A stretch of DNA of 64,000 nucleotides from CAIWTU01 sp963815135 (lineage in GTDB: Bacteria; Desulfobacterota; Desulfuromonadia; Geobacterales; Geobacteraceae), in the NCBI GenBank assembly GCA_963815135.1, contig CAWFFO010000013.1:118657-182656 (forward strand). Reading direction: 5' to 3'. Positions 7,282 to 15,934 of this stretch are shown here, piece after piece. The first letter of the stretch is position 1. Every line of letters starts with the position of its first letter. A program made the position numbers and the translations under genes. The notes beneath the pieces were generated by a model that saw only the letters and a list, made by a program, of their open reading frames with translations, did not search any database and was not told the origin of the DNA.

Positions 7282-9861
7282 TTACAGTTTTGTTGCAATT
7301 TTCTCTATTTCGTATGCTTCAATGATATCGCCAACTTTGATATCATTGTAATTTTCCAGTGAAATTCCGCACTCATAGCCGGAGGCCACTTCTTTAATAT
7401 CATCCTTGAAGCGGCGCAGGCTTGCCATTTTTCCTTCATATATAACTACATTATCTCTCAACAGACGCACCGGCATGTTGCGGACCATCTTTCCATCCAA
7501 AACATAGCTCCCGGCGACGTTACCATGCTTCGGTACGGAAAACACTTCACGGATTTCCGCATGGCCCAACAGCTTTTCCCTGAGAGTAGGTTCAAGAAGG
7601 CCTTCCATCGCCTTTTTAATATCATCGACGGCATCATAAATGATGTTGTAAAGCCTTACATCCACCCCTTCTTTTTCCGCAAGTGCCATGGCTTTAACCT
7701 CAGGGCGGACATTAAAGCCCAGCACAATGGCATTGCTCGCTGAAGCCAGATTCACATCTGTTTCGTTTATGGCGCCTACTGAGGAATGGATGACAACCAA
7801 ACGTATCGCATCGGTGGACAGTTTACGCAGCGATTCGCTTACAGCTTCCACGGATCCCTGCACATCGCCCTTGATGACGACATTAAGCTCTTTAACTTCA
7901 CCTTTCTGGATCTTCTCGTATAGCTGTTCAAGAGATAGCTTGCTTGTTTTCGCCAGCTCCGTTTCACGGATTTTCTGCTGACGATACATTGCGATTTCTT
8001 TTGCCTGTTTTTCATCTTCAAGGACAATGAACAAATCACCCGCATCAGGCACGCCAGTGAAACCGATAACTTCGGCCGGCATCGAAGGCCCGGCTAGGGA
8101 CAGCTTGGCGCCCCTTTCATTCTGCATTGCTCGTACTTTTCCGTAATGAATCCCGGAAACGAAACTGTCTCCGACTTTGAGACTGCCTTCTTGAACCAGC
8201 ACGGTAGCAACAGGCCCACGGCCTTTATCCAGCTTCGCCTCAACGATGGTCCCCCGTGCCGGTTTGTCCGGGTTTGCCTTCAATTCCATTACATCTGCCT
8301 GCAACAGTACCATTTCCAGAAGCTCTTCAAGGTTGATTCGTTTCTTCGCCGAGACTTCAACGAAGATTGTATCGCCACCCCATTCCTCGGAAACAAGACC
8401 GAACTCCATGAGTTCCTGCTTGATTTTTTCAGGTTTTGCTTCAGGCTTGTCGATCTTGTTTATGGCTATGATTATGGGAACTTCGGCAGCCTTGGAATGG
8501 TTTATGGCCTCTCGTGTCTGGGGCATCACCCCGTCATCGGCTGCAACCACCAGGATGACAATATCAGTTACCTTCGCGCCCCTGGCCCGCATTGCGGTGA
8601 ATGCCGCATGACCCGGCGTATCAAGGAAGGTTATTTTTCTGCCCTTGAGTTCTACATCATAGGCACCAATGTGCTGGGTAATCCCCCCGGCTTCTCCGGC
8701 AATTACATTTGTCTCACGGATGGCGTCAAGGAGTGATGTTTTGCCATGGTCTACATGCCCCATTATGGTAACGACGGGTGGACGCTTGACAAGGCTTTCA
8801 GGTGCATCGGGTTCAGGCGTTTCAACCATCTCATCAAAATCTATCGCGACATTTTCTATTTCATATCCGAAATCACTCGCGATTATACACGCGGTATCGA
8901 AATCGAGCGGATGATTTATGGTTGCCATGAATCCCAATTTCATCAATGCGCGAATAAGATCGTTTGCTTTTGCTCCCATTCTCTTGGCAAGCTCACCTAC
9001 CGTAATACTTTCGGATATCTTGATGATCCGCTTGATCGCTTTCGGGACCGTGATTTCAGTCTTTTTGCCGATCTGTTCTTTTTCTCTCTCTCTCCTTTTA
9101 CCTTTAGCCGAACGTGGAGCGGGTTCGAATACCCTTTCTCTCTTTTCGATTATATCCAGCTTTTTAAGACCATCTTTTTTCTTACCGGTAAAAGAACCTT
9201 TTTTTGCTGTCTTTTCGACTTCTTCAACCAGGACCTCTTTTCCTCTTTTACCCTTACGACGCTCTTCAGATACAGAGGCATCAACGGCCACAGGGATCTC
9301 AACAGGCTTTTTAGGTTCTTCCTTAGCTCTCGCAGGCCGTTCCGGCTGACGCTCCTGTTGTGGTTTCGCAGGATATCTGGGTTGAGGGATTTCCACCCTG
9401 CCAAGAATCCTGGCCTTTGTCATTGTCGCCTTTTCCGCCCGGGGTTCTTTTTCAGGTGCAGGAGTAGCTTCAGCCGCAGGTTTACTGACGGATTCTTCTT
9501 TTCTGGGGGGTTCGGCTTTTTGTTCAACAGCTTCAGTGGTCTCTGCGACAGATTCGCCCTTTTTCCATTCTTCAGCGTCCTTTTCTGGCCCGGCTTCCTC
9601 TATCTTTTGAGCTTCGGGTTTGGCTGCGACCGGTTCTTCTACCACTTTGGGACGACGCCGGATGAGTGTAGGTTTAACCCGAACCTCTTCCTGAGAGACT
9701 TCGCTGGGTTCTTCAACCCCGGATATTTTTTCCGCGGTTTCTTCATCTATTGCCGCCATGTGGTTTTTCACCTCTATACCTATGGACTTTAACCTAGCGA
9801 TAATTTCCTTATTATCAACTCCAAGTTTCTGCGCTAATTCATATACACGGGTTTTATTCAT
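7282..9861 (-). CDS. infB: translation initiation factor IF-2
   Basis: IF-2 is the GTPase that brings fMet-tRNA to the 30S P-site and joins the subunits. The 859-aa protein has an N-terminal IF2_N module (1-50), a long charged Lys/Glu/Pro linker (about 50-275), a second IF2_N-like module (about 285-340), then the G domain: G1 GHVDHGKT (368-375), G3 DTPGH (414-418) and G4 NKID (468-471). Domains II, III and the C-terminal tRNA-binding domain follow (for example MEGLLEPTLREK late in the protein). It starts one base after the YlxR-L7Ae gene ends, so the two are tightly coupled. Large open frames on the other strand here are shadows. Confidence 0.98.
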   Translation of the reverse strand: MNKTRVYELAQKLGVDNKEIIARLKSIGIEVKNHMAAIDEETAEKISGVEEPSEVSQEEVRVKPTLIRRRPKVVEEPVAAKPEAQKIEEAGPEKDAEEWKKGESVAETTEAVEQKAEPPRKEESVSKPAAEATPAPEKEPRAEKATMTKARILGRVEIPQPRYPAKPQQERQPERPARAKEEPKKPVEIPVAVDASVSEERRKGKRGKEVLVEEVEKTAKKGSFTGKKKDGLKKLDIIEKRERVFEPAPRSAKGKRREREKEQIGKKTEITVPKAIKRIIKISESITVGELAKRMGAKANDLIRALMKLGFMATINHPLDFDTACIIASDFGYEIENVAIDFDEMVETPEPDAPESLVKRPPVVTIMGHVDHGKTSLLDAIRETNVIAGEAGGITQHIGAYDVELKGRKITFLDTPGHAAFTAMRARGAKVTDIVILVVAADDGVMPQTREAINHSKAAEVPIIIAINKIDKPEAKPEKIKQELMEFGLVSEEWGGDTIFVEVSAKKRINLEELLEMVLLQADVMELKANPDKPARGTIVEAKLDKGRGPVATVLVQEGSLKVGDSFVSGIHYGKVRAMQNERGAKLSLAGPSMPAEVIGFTGVPDAGDLFIVLEDEKQAKEIAMYRQQKIRETELAKTSKLSLEQLYEKIQKGEVKELNVVIKGDVQGSVEAVSESLRKLSTDAIRLVVIHSSVGAINETDVNLASASNAIVLGFNVRPEVKAMALAEKEGVDVRLYNIIYDAVDDIKKAMEGLLEPTLREKLLGHAEIREVFSVPKHGNVAGSYVLDGKMVRNMPVRLLRDNVVIYEGKMASLRRFKDDIKEVASGYECGISLENYNDIKVGDIIEAYEIEKIATKL

Positions 9862-10458
9862 CTACTGCGCACCTCCCCCAACGAAGTTCCTGTATCTTTC
9901 AAGTTCTTTTTTGATGGATGAAACGAATCCCTGCCCTTCAACTGCCACAACACTCCTCAAGCTTTTTCCGATAAGTGCGCCAACCCGCTCCTTGTCAAAA
10001 AGGGAAAAATATTCAGTCCCGTTTTTTTCAGCCAGATTTACCACCTTTTGCCTTATATCACCAGATACATCAGTCGAAAACAATATTATTCTTTCCTTGC
10101 TGTCCTTTTTAAGGATCTTCATAACCATGTCACTTCCAGAAATAATCTGCCCCGCCTTGTTAGCGAGGGCCACATATGCCGCTATTCTGTTTTCCATAGT
10201 CAGTACAATCGTGGATATCAGATCGTCGGCAGAAGCAATTTTTACATCCTTTTTAAATGCCCTGTCAAACTGCCTCCTGGATAATGCGTCCCTTAGACAC
10301 GATTTATCGGGACAGATGTATGCTCCACGTCCAGGGAGCTTCGATAAGAGATCCGGTGTCGGCATTCCATCCGGTGAAAGGACAAACCGCATCAAATCAC
10401 TCTTGTCTTTCACCTTTCTACAGCCAAGACAGCTTCTTTTCGGCTCTTTTTTTGCCAT
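9862..10458 (-). CDS. YlxR (DUF448) domain fused to an L7Ae/YlxQ-like RNA-binding domain
   Basis: Residues 1-75 form a YlxR domain: RSCLGCRK at 8-15, LSKLPGRGAYICPDKSC at 38-54, then the basic ALSRRQFDRAFKK. Residues about 80-190 look like an L7Ae/eL8 fold domain, with ALANKAGQIISG and ILFSTDVSGDIRQKV. In Firmicutes these are two separate small genes (ylxR, ylxQ) between nusA and infB; here they form one 198-aa protein in the same place. YlxR-type proteins have been linked to RNA binding and transcription, but the role of this fusion is not established. It starts 2 bp after nusA. Confidence 0.88.
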   Translation of the reverse strand: MAKKEPKRSCLGCRKVKDKSDLMRFVLSPDGMPTPDLLSKLPGRGAYICPDKSCLRDALSRRQFDRAFKKDVKIASADDLISTIVLTMENRIAAYVALANKAGQIISGSDMVMKILKKDSKERIILFSTDVSGDIRQKVVNLAEKNGTEYFSLFDKERVGALIGKSLRSVVAVEGQGFVSSIKKELERYRNFVGGGAQ

Positions 10459-10460
10459 GA

Positions 10461-11663
10461 CTACTCTGTTTCGGCCCCCTCAGTGCCTTGTTGAGTATCA
10501 GATTCTTCCATCTCCGCTGTCTCCGACTGGACATCCAGAGTTTCAGCTTCCGGAGTGCCTTCTTCTTCATCACTTGCCTGCACGGTAGTCCCGTCAAACG
10601 AAGCAAATTGCAACATCTCTTCGTTGGCAGCCTTAGTCTCGCTTTTTATATCGGTTTTCCACCCCGTCAGCCGTGCGGCAAGTCGGACATTCTGCCCCCG
10701 TTTTCCTATAGCGAGCGACAGCTGATCATCCGTCACTATGACTTCCATCGACCTGGACTCCTCATCTATATACACCTTCGAAACTGCCGCAGGAGAAAGG
10801 GCGTTACAGGCAAAGCGGGCAATATCTTCAGACCACGGTATGATATCAATTTTCTCTCCCCGCAACTCAGAAACCACGTTCTGCACCCGTGAGCCTCGCA
10901 TCCCAACACAGGCCCCTACCGGGTCGACATTGGAATCGTTGGAATAGACGGCTATTTTCGAGCGGCTGCCCGGGTCCCTTACTACACCTTTTATCTCGAC
11001 TATGCCTTCGCTTATTTCCGGCACCTCGGCTTCGAACAGCTTCGACAGAAGTAAAGGACTGGTTCTCGAAAGAAGAATCTGCGGCCCCTTGGGAGTCATG
11101 CGTATATCGGTAATCAATGCCTTGACACGGTCACCCTGCCTGTAGACTTCTCGCGAAGCCTGTTCATTATGCGGCAGAACGGCTTCGACACGACCGAGAT
11201 CCACAATGATGTCGCCCCTTTCAAAGCGCCGCGCGATGCCGTTTACCAGTTCACCGTTTCGATCCTTGAATTCTTCGAAGATGGTCTCCCGCTCGGCTTC
11301 GCGTACCTTCTGGATAATAACCTGCTTTGCGGTTTGAGCGGCGATGCGAGTGAAATCGCTAGCATCAATTTTCATACCGAGAGAGTCGCCGATTTGAGCA
11401 TTAGGATCCTCTTCTCTTGCTTCCTCAAGATCCATTTCCTTGTAAGAATCCGTAACTTCTTCGACTACGGTGACAAACTCAAACAATTCGACTTCACCCA
11501 TCTCTTCGTTATAATGCGCTTCAAGATCCCGCGTATTGCGGTATTTCTTGTTCGCAGCGGACAGAACAGCCTGTTCCAGAGCTTCGAGTATTATTCCCTT
11601 GTCGATCCCCTTTTCTTTAACTATCTGATCAATTGTATGTTTCAGGTTAAAGGTCGTTTCCAC
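10461..11663 (-). CDS. nusA: transcription termination/antitermination protein NusA
   Basis: NusA binds RNA polymerase near the RNA exit channel and affects pausing, termination and antitermination. The 400-aa protein has the RNAP-binding N-terminal domain (about 1-125), an S1 domain (about 135-200, GIARRFERGDIIVDLGRVEAVLP) and two KH domains (about 230-350, with VGACVGMRGSRVQNVVSELRGE and LAIGKRGQNVRLA). It lacks the two C-terminal acidic repeats of E. coli NusA and instead ends in a short acidic, low-complexity tail from about residue 360. It follows rimP by 57 bp in the standard order. Confidence 0.97.
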   Translation of the reverse strand: METTFNLKHTIDQIVKEKGIDKGIILEALEQAVLSAANKKYRNTRDLEAHYNEEMGEVELFEFVTVVEEVTDSYKEMDLEEAREEDPNAQIGDSLGMKIDASDFTRIAAQTAKQVIIQKVREAERETIFEEFKDRNGELVNGIARRFERGDIIVDLGRVEAVLPHNEQASREVYRQGDRVKALITDIRMTPKGPQILLSRTSPLLLSKLFEAEVPEISEGIVEIKGVVRDPGSRSKIAVYSNDSNVDPVGACVGMRGSRVQNVVSELRGEKIDIIPWSEDIARFACNALSPAAVSKVYIDEESRSMEVIVTDDQLSLAIGKRGQNVRLAARLTGWKTDIKSETKAANEEMLQFASFDGTTVQASDEEEGTPEAETLDVQSETAEMEESDTQQGTEGAETE

Positions 11664-11720
11664 ACCTATTTCTCCTTAATCATTCTTTTAATTAGCATGA
11701 AGACCTGCATTTATTGATTG

Positions 11721-12200
11721 TCAAAACTCAAATTCCAGATTGGCCTTCGCGACCTTTTCCATGGGAATTTCAGCTTTTTGACCCTCATTGAGACTAATGG
11801 TTATAATTCCATCTGAATAATCGACCAGTTCACCCAAAAAAGTCTTTCGCCTGTTACCCGCAGAATCCGCCAAAGGTTCAAAAGTCTTTAGCTTAACAAG
11901 TCTCCCCATATATCTTCTATAATCCGATTCTTTCTTCAGCGGGCGGTTAAGCCCCGGTGAAGAAACCTCCAGATTATAATTTACGGGTACTATATCCTCA
12001 ACATCAAGAACAGCAGACAACTCCCTGCTCACATCAGCGCAATCATCAAGCGTTACTCCGCCTGGCTTATCTATAAAAATACGGAGGACCATCTGCCGAC
12101 CCTCCCTCTTATACTCTATATCCACCAGCTCCATGCCGAAGGATTCAAGAATTCTTTCAGCTATAATGCCAATTTGTTCGCTTGTTGTCTGTTGCGTCAT
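11721..12200 (-). CDS. rimP: ribosome maturation factor RimP
   Basis: RimP helps assemble the 30S subunit, working upstream of S5/S12 incorporation. The 159-aa protein has the N-terminal alpha/beta domain (RILESFGMELVDIEYKREG, DKPGGVTLDDCADVSRELSAVLD) and the SH3-like C-terminal domain (LEVSSPGLNRPLKKESDYRRYMGRLVKL...). It is the first gene of the minus-strand operon that runs to the left edge. A hairpin followed by Ts lies 19-48 bp upstream of its ATG and probably attenuates the whole operon. Confidence 0.96.
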   Translation of the reverse strand: MTQQTTSEQIGIIAERILESFGMELVDIEYKREGRQMVLRIFIDKPGGVTLDDCADVSRELSAVLDVEDIVPVNYNLEVSSPGLNRPLKKESDYRRYMGRLVKLKTFEPLADSAGNRRKTFLGELVDYSDGIITISLNEGQKAEIPMEKVAKANLEFEF

Positions 12201-12218
12201 AAAAAATATCCGGAAAAT

Positions 12219-12248
12219 AAAAAAGCGAGCCTGAAGAGCTCACTTTTT
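12219..12248 (-). terminator. attenuator-like hairpin directly upstream of rimP
   Basis: On the minus strand AAAAAGUGAGC pairs with GCUCGCUUUUU around a 7-nt loop: 11 continuous pairs including one U-G wobble, followed by T-rich sequence. On the plus strand the same position is an A-C mismatch, so the structure is tuned to the rimP transcript. Short terminator-like stems just ahead of rimP are known from other proteobacteria. Placed after the promoter and before the first gene, it would act as an attenuator or protective leader. Confidence 0.7.
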
Positions 12249-12479
12249 AGTGAACATAAATTTATATTTTTTTATCACGTATATGCCATAAATGCAAGTG
12301 TTTTTTTATGTTTTTACGCATCACATCACCTTGAAAACAGCTTATTACATAACCAGATTTGACACTTATTTTCAAAACAGCCTCAACCTTAAACAATCAA
12401 TAAAAAAAAAACTAAATATTTTGCAATACATGCCGATTAGAAAACAAAAGAATTGACGTAATCACGGCTATGATCACTG

Positions 12480-12498
12480 GGAAACAGTATCTGTTTCC
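12480..12498. promoter_or_regulatory. perfect inverted repeat between rimP and cheW, possible operator
   Basis: GGAAACAG-TAT-CTGTTTCC is a perfect 8-bp inverted repeat around a 3-bp centre. It lies in the 367-bp divergent spacer, 70 bp ahead of cheW and 279 bp ahead of rimP. A TTGACA hexamer at 12515-12520 begins 17 bp after it and could be the -35 box of a cheW promoter, although no clear -10 box follows at standard spacing. The symmetry suggests a dimeric regulator site; which regulator is unknown. Confidence 0.5.
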
Positions 12499-12567
12499 AC
12501 AGGTAAATTCTTATTTGACAAAAATATATGTAAAATTCAACTAAAGCAATGACGTGGAGGTTCTAAA

Positions 12568-13065
12568 ATGGCTTCAACTTTACCGGTGAAAGTAGAATAT
12601 TCCAACTCCGAACTCATTCAACTGGTGAGTTTCAATCTCGATCAGGAAGAATACGGGGTTGATGTGCTGAAAGTCAGGGAAATCATACGTATGCCCAATG
12701 TAACGCGTGTTCCGAACACTCCGCATTATGTGGAAGGGGTAATTAATCTCAGGGGCAAGGTTGTTCCGATTATTTGCATGCGCAAGAAATTCTCTCTCTG
12801 CGACATGGAAACCGACAAACAGACCAGGATCATGGTTATGGATATGGACGGCGAGCTGATGGGATTTATTGTTGACTCCGTATCAGAAGTAATCCGTATC
12901 TCGGAATCGGAAATACAGCCTCCACCTCCTGTAGTTCAAGGCGGGATCGACCAGGTATGCATTTCAGGCGTTATCAACAGACCGAACAGCCTTCTCGTTC
13001 TGCTTGAACTGGAAAAAGTATTTTCCCTTGAAGAAAGAATTTCGTTCAATGGCGCTTTTGCCTGA
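12568..13065 (+). CDS. cheW: chemotaxis adaptor protein CheW
   Basis: CheW links chemoreceptors to the CheA kinase at the membrane array. The 165-aa protein is a single CheW (SH3-like) domain: LVSFNLDQEEYGVDVLKVREIIRM (21-44), VPNTPHYVEGVINLRGKVVPII (48-69), then VDSVSEVIRISESEIQPPPP. A GGAGG Shine-Dalgarno stands 7 bases before the ATG. It opens a plus-strand operon with cheA 126 bp downstream. No receptor (MCP) gene is in the window. Confidence 0.96.
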   Translation: MASTLPVKVEYSNSELIQLVSFNLDQEEYGVDVLKVREIIRMPNVTRVPNTPHYVEGVINLRGKVVPIICMRKKFSLCDMETDKQTRIMVMDMDGELMGFIVDSVSEVIRISESEIQPPPPVVQGGIDQVCISGVINRPNSLLVLLELEKVFSLEERISFNGAFA

Positions 13066-13191
13066 AGTTCCTCATTCTGTAAGCCTGCAATATCTGTTTG
13101 CCAAGTGCTGCAGAGCTTTATCAGCGATTTCGCAACCAGCGGCCGGCTGCTGGACAATATTTGTATTTAAAGTTTGAAAAAGGAGCATCAA

Positions 13192-15003
13192 ATGTCTATT
13201 GACTGCGAAGACCAGGAGCTGCTTGAAGGGTTTTTGACTGAAACCACGGAACTTCTGGAGAAAATGGATGACGACCTGGTGGCATTGGAAAAAGCCCCGG
13301 ATGACATGGAACTTTTGAACGGTATCTTCCGGTCGATACATACTGTTAAAGGGGCATCCAGTTTTCTCGGCTTCGAACTTCTCGTAAAAGTTACGCACAA
13401 AACCGAAGACGTGCTCAACCGTTTGCGGAAGAGCGAACTTGATGTTACGCCTGAAATTATGGATGTAATCCTGGAAGCAACGGATCTCGTAAAAATCCTT
13501 GTGAACGACATAAAAAACGGGGAACTGGTCGAACGCGACGTTGATTTGGTGGTCGCGAAACTGCTCCCCTATCTCAGTGAAACCGTAAAAGAGCCGACAA
13601 TCATTCCATCATCGGCGCACGATGTCGATTCAATTCCCTCCGATGGAGAAACGCCCACTTGTATTTCAACGGAAGAAACCGTCTCGTCAGTTAGCACCGA
13701 GGTTGCATTAAACAGTGAAATTGCACCGGACGTCACAGCATCACATAAAGATGTAACAGCACCTAAAGTCATAGTTCCCAAGAACGAAGACCTTTCAGAC
13801 AACAGCACCGTCAGGATTGACGTTAAACGACTTGACGACCTGATGAACCAGGTTGGCGAGATGGTACTGGAACGGAACCGGATGCTGCAATTGAACAGCG
13901 ACTTCCAGAGTAATGAAAATATCCCCAATTTCGGCGAGGACCTGGCCAAACTTGCCAAAAGAATCAATTTCGTAACTTCCGAACTTCAGATGCAGGTGCT
14001 CAAGATGCGCATGATCCCGGTTGAGAAGGTATTCAAGAAATTTCCCCGGATAGTGCGGAATCTTTCCCGTGACCTGGGCAAGGATGTAAATCTTGAAATT
14101 GTCGGTGAAGAAACGGAACTTGACCGTTCGGTAGTTGACGAAATAGGCGATCCGCTTATCCACCTTATCCGCAACGCCCTTGACCACGGTATCGAAATGC
14201 CTGAAGACAGGCTTGCGGCGGGTAAAAGCAAAACCGGGACAGTGGTGCTTTCCGCTACCCATGAGGGAAACCATATTATCATCAGCATCAAGGATGACGG
14301 GAAAGGCATCGATACGGAAAAGCTCGCGGGTAAAGCGATCGAAAAGGGTCTGTTAACTGAGGATCAGCTTGTCTCGATGACCCAGAAAGACATACTTGAC
14401 ATAATTTTCATGCCGGGGTTTTCCACGAAAGAAAAGGCAACCGACCTTTCCGGACGCGGTGTTGGTATGGATGTTGTAAAAACCAATATAAAAAAGTTGA
14501 ACGGCCTGATCGAAGTGAAAACCGAACTGGGAAAAGGCTCGGAATTTATTCTCAAGCTTCCTTTGACCCTTGCTATCATACAGTCGCTTCTGGTCGAGGT
14601 TGAGGAAGAAATTTATTCCATTCCTCTTTCTGCAGTATTGGAGACATTGCGAGTCGACAGCAGCGAGTTCCATTTAATAGGAGGCCAGGAAGTGCTGAAA
14701 TTACGTGAGTCAGTGCTTCCCCTGATCCGCTTGAGAGATGTGTTCGGTGTCAACGAAACCGGGACTGCTGGCAATTCCTGTTATGTGGTCGTAGTGGGGA
14801 TCGCTGAAAAAAGGCTTGGACTGGTAGTGACTCGTTTACTTGGGCAACAGGAAGTGGCAATAAAATCTCTGGGCAAATACCTGGCCAAGGCGCCGGGTAT
14901 TGCCGGATCGACAATTCTGGGAGACGGTCGGGTGGCACTTATTGTCGATCCCCTTGGGCTGCTGGAAAAAGATGAGGCAGGATCGACATGCAGAGCAGCA
15001 TGA
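13192..15003 (+). CDS. cheA: chemotaxis histidine kinase CheA
   Basis: CheA autophosphorylates in receptor arrays and passes phosphate to CheY and CheB. The 603-aa protein has an N-terminal Hpt domain with the phospho-acceptor His50 (RSIHTVKGASSFLG). A Ser/Thr/Pro-rich linker (about 105-205) replaces a recognisable P2 domain. A dimerisation domain with LDDLMNQVGEMVLERNR follows, then the HATPase domain (HLIRNALDHGIE, DDGKGID, GRGVGMDVV) and a C-terminal CheW-like domain. The ATG at 13192 has AAGGAGC 5 bases ahead, so it was preferred to the TTG at 13174, which lies before that Shine-Dalgarno. Confidence 0.97.
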   Translation: MSIDCEDQELLEGFLTETTELLEKMDDDLVALEKAPDDMELLNGIFRSIHTVKGASSFLGFELLVKVTHKTEDVLNRLRKSELDVTPEIMDVILEATDLVKILVNDIKNGELVERDVDLVVAKLLPYLSETVKEPTIIPSSAHDVDSIPSDGETPTCISTEETVSSVSTEVALNSEIAPDVTASHKDVTAPKVIVPKNEDLSDNSTVRIDVKRLDDLMNQVGEMVLERNRMLQLNSDFQSNENIPNFGEDLAKLAKRINFVTSELQMQVLKMRMIPVEKVFKKFPRIVRNLSRDLGKDVNLEIVGEETELDRSVVDEIGDPLIHLIRNALDHGIEMPEDRLAAGKSKTGTVVLSATHEGNHIIISIKDDGKGIDTEKLAGKAIEKGLLTEDQLVSMTQKDILDIIFMPGFSTKEKATDLSGRGVGMDVVKTNIKKLNGLIEVKTELGKGSEFILKLPLTLAIIQSLLVEVEEEIYSIPLSAVLETLRVDSSEFHLIGGQEVLKLRESVLPLIRLRDVFGVNETGTAGNSCYVVVVGIAEKRLGLVVTRLLGQQEVAIKSLGKYLAKAPGIAGSTILGDGRVALIVDPLGLLEKDEAGSTCRAA

Positions 15004-15083
15004 TTAATTCGACAAAAGCAGGGATTCAGCCATTCACATCTTCTACAGGAATCAACTATCACAATCCAACGCAAGGGAGATGC

Positions 15084-15917
15084 ATGAAAATTTCCGACAA
15101 AGATTTTGAAATACTCAGAGATTTCATCTATAACCTCTGCGGCATGTATTTCAATTCAAACAAAAAATATTTTCTGGAAAGCCGTATCACCAAGAGAATT
15201 GATGCAAGCGGTGCAAAAACGGTCTCTGACTACCTCAATCTGTTGAAGAGCGGGCTGAAGGGAGCGGAAGAACTGAAGAAGCTCCTTGTTGAAGTTACCA
15301 CGAACGAAACATATTTTTTCAGAAATCCGCCACAGCTGAAAGCCATCGAAAACCTGCTTCTCCCTGAAATAGTTGCAGCCAAGTCAAAAATCGGTTTTCG
15401 CAAACTCAGGGTGTGGAGCGCCGGTTCATCATCGGGTGAAGAGGCTTATACCCTTGCCATGCTGTTACTGGAAAAACGCGATAACCTGCTCAAGGACTGG
15501 ATCATTGAAATTGTCGCAACCGACATCAATGAAGCGGTTCTGGCCCATGCAAAAGAAGGAATATACGGTTCCTATTCCGTGCGGAACATGCCGGATGCCT
15601 ACAAAAAGAAATATATCAGGCAGGAGGCCCCGGAACGATTTGTTCTTTCACCGGAGGTAAAAAAACTGGTCAATTTTTCCATGGTGAACCTTTACGACGA
15701 CAACAAAATGGTCTTTATGAAAACATTTGATTTCATCTTTTGCGCGAACGTGCTCATATATTTTGATATCGCTTCAAAATCAAAAGTCGTTCAGCATTTC
15801 TTCAACAATCTGCAGCCGTACGGGTATTTTTTCCTGGGGCAATCCGAATCACTGCACGGTGTCAACGACAAGTTCAAGACCCTTCATTTTCCAGGCGGTT
15901 TCGCCTACAAAAAGTAA
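15084..15917 (+). CDS. cheR: chemoreceptor glutamate methyltransferase CheR
   Basis: CheR methylates receptor glutamates using S-adenosylmethionine, the adaptation step opposed by CheB. From the ATG at 15084 the protein has 277 aa: an N-terminal helical domain (FEILRDFIYNLCGMYFN..K..FLESRITKR) and a Rossmann domain with VTTNETYFFRNP, RVWSAGSSSGEEAYTLAMLL and FDFIFCANVLIYFD. An in-frame ATG at 14988 overlaps the cheA end, but AAGGGAGA stands 5 bases before 15084 and homologous sequence starts there. It follows cheA by 80 bp. Confidence 0.95.
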   Translation: MKISDKDFEILRDFIYNLCGMYFNSNKKYFLESRITKRIDASGAKTVSDYLNLLKSGLKGAEELKKLLVEVTTNETYFFRNPPQLKAIENLLLPEIVAAKSKIGFRKLRVWSAGSSSGEEAYTLAMLLLEKRDNLLKDWIIEIVATDINEAVLAHAKEGIYGSYSVRNMPDAYKKKYIRQEAPERFVLSPEVKKLVNFSMVNLYDDNKMVFMKTFDFIFCANVLIYFDIASKSKVVQHFFNNLQPYGYFFLGQSESLHGVNDKFKTLHFPGGFAYKK

Positions 15918-15934
15918 CCACAAGGAGTAACTCA

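Noticed and set aside
8746..9792. 348-codon plus-strand frame rich in Phe, Arg and Leu
   Set aside because: It is antisense to the Lys/Glu/Pro-rich linker and G domain of infB; its odd composition is the complement of that linker.
14988..15083. Upstream ATG that would add 32 residues to CheR and overlap cheA
   Set aside because: The extension has no family similarity and a good Shine-Dalgarno lies just before the ATG at 15084.
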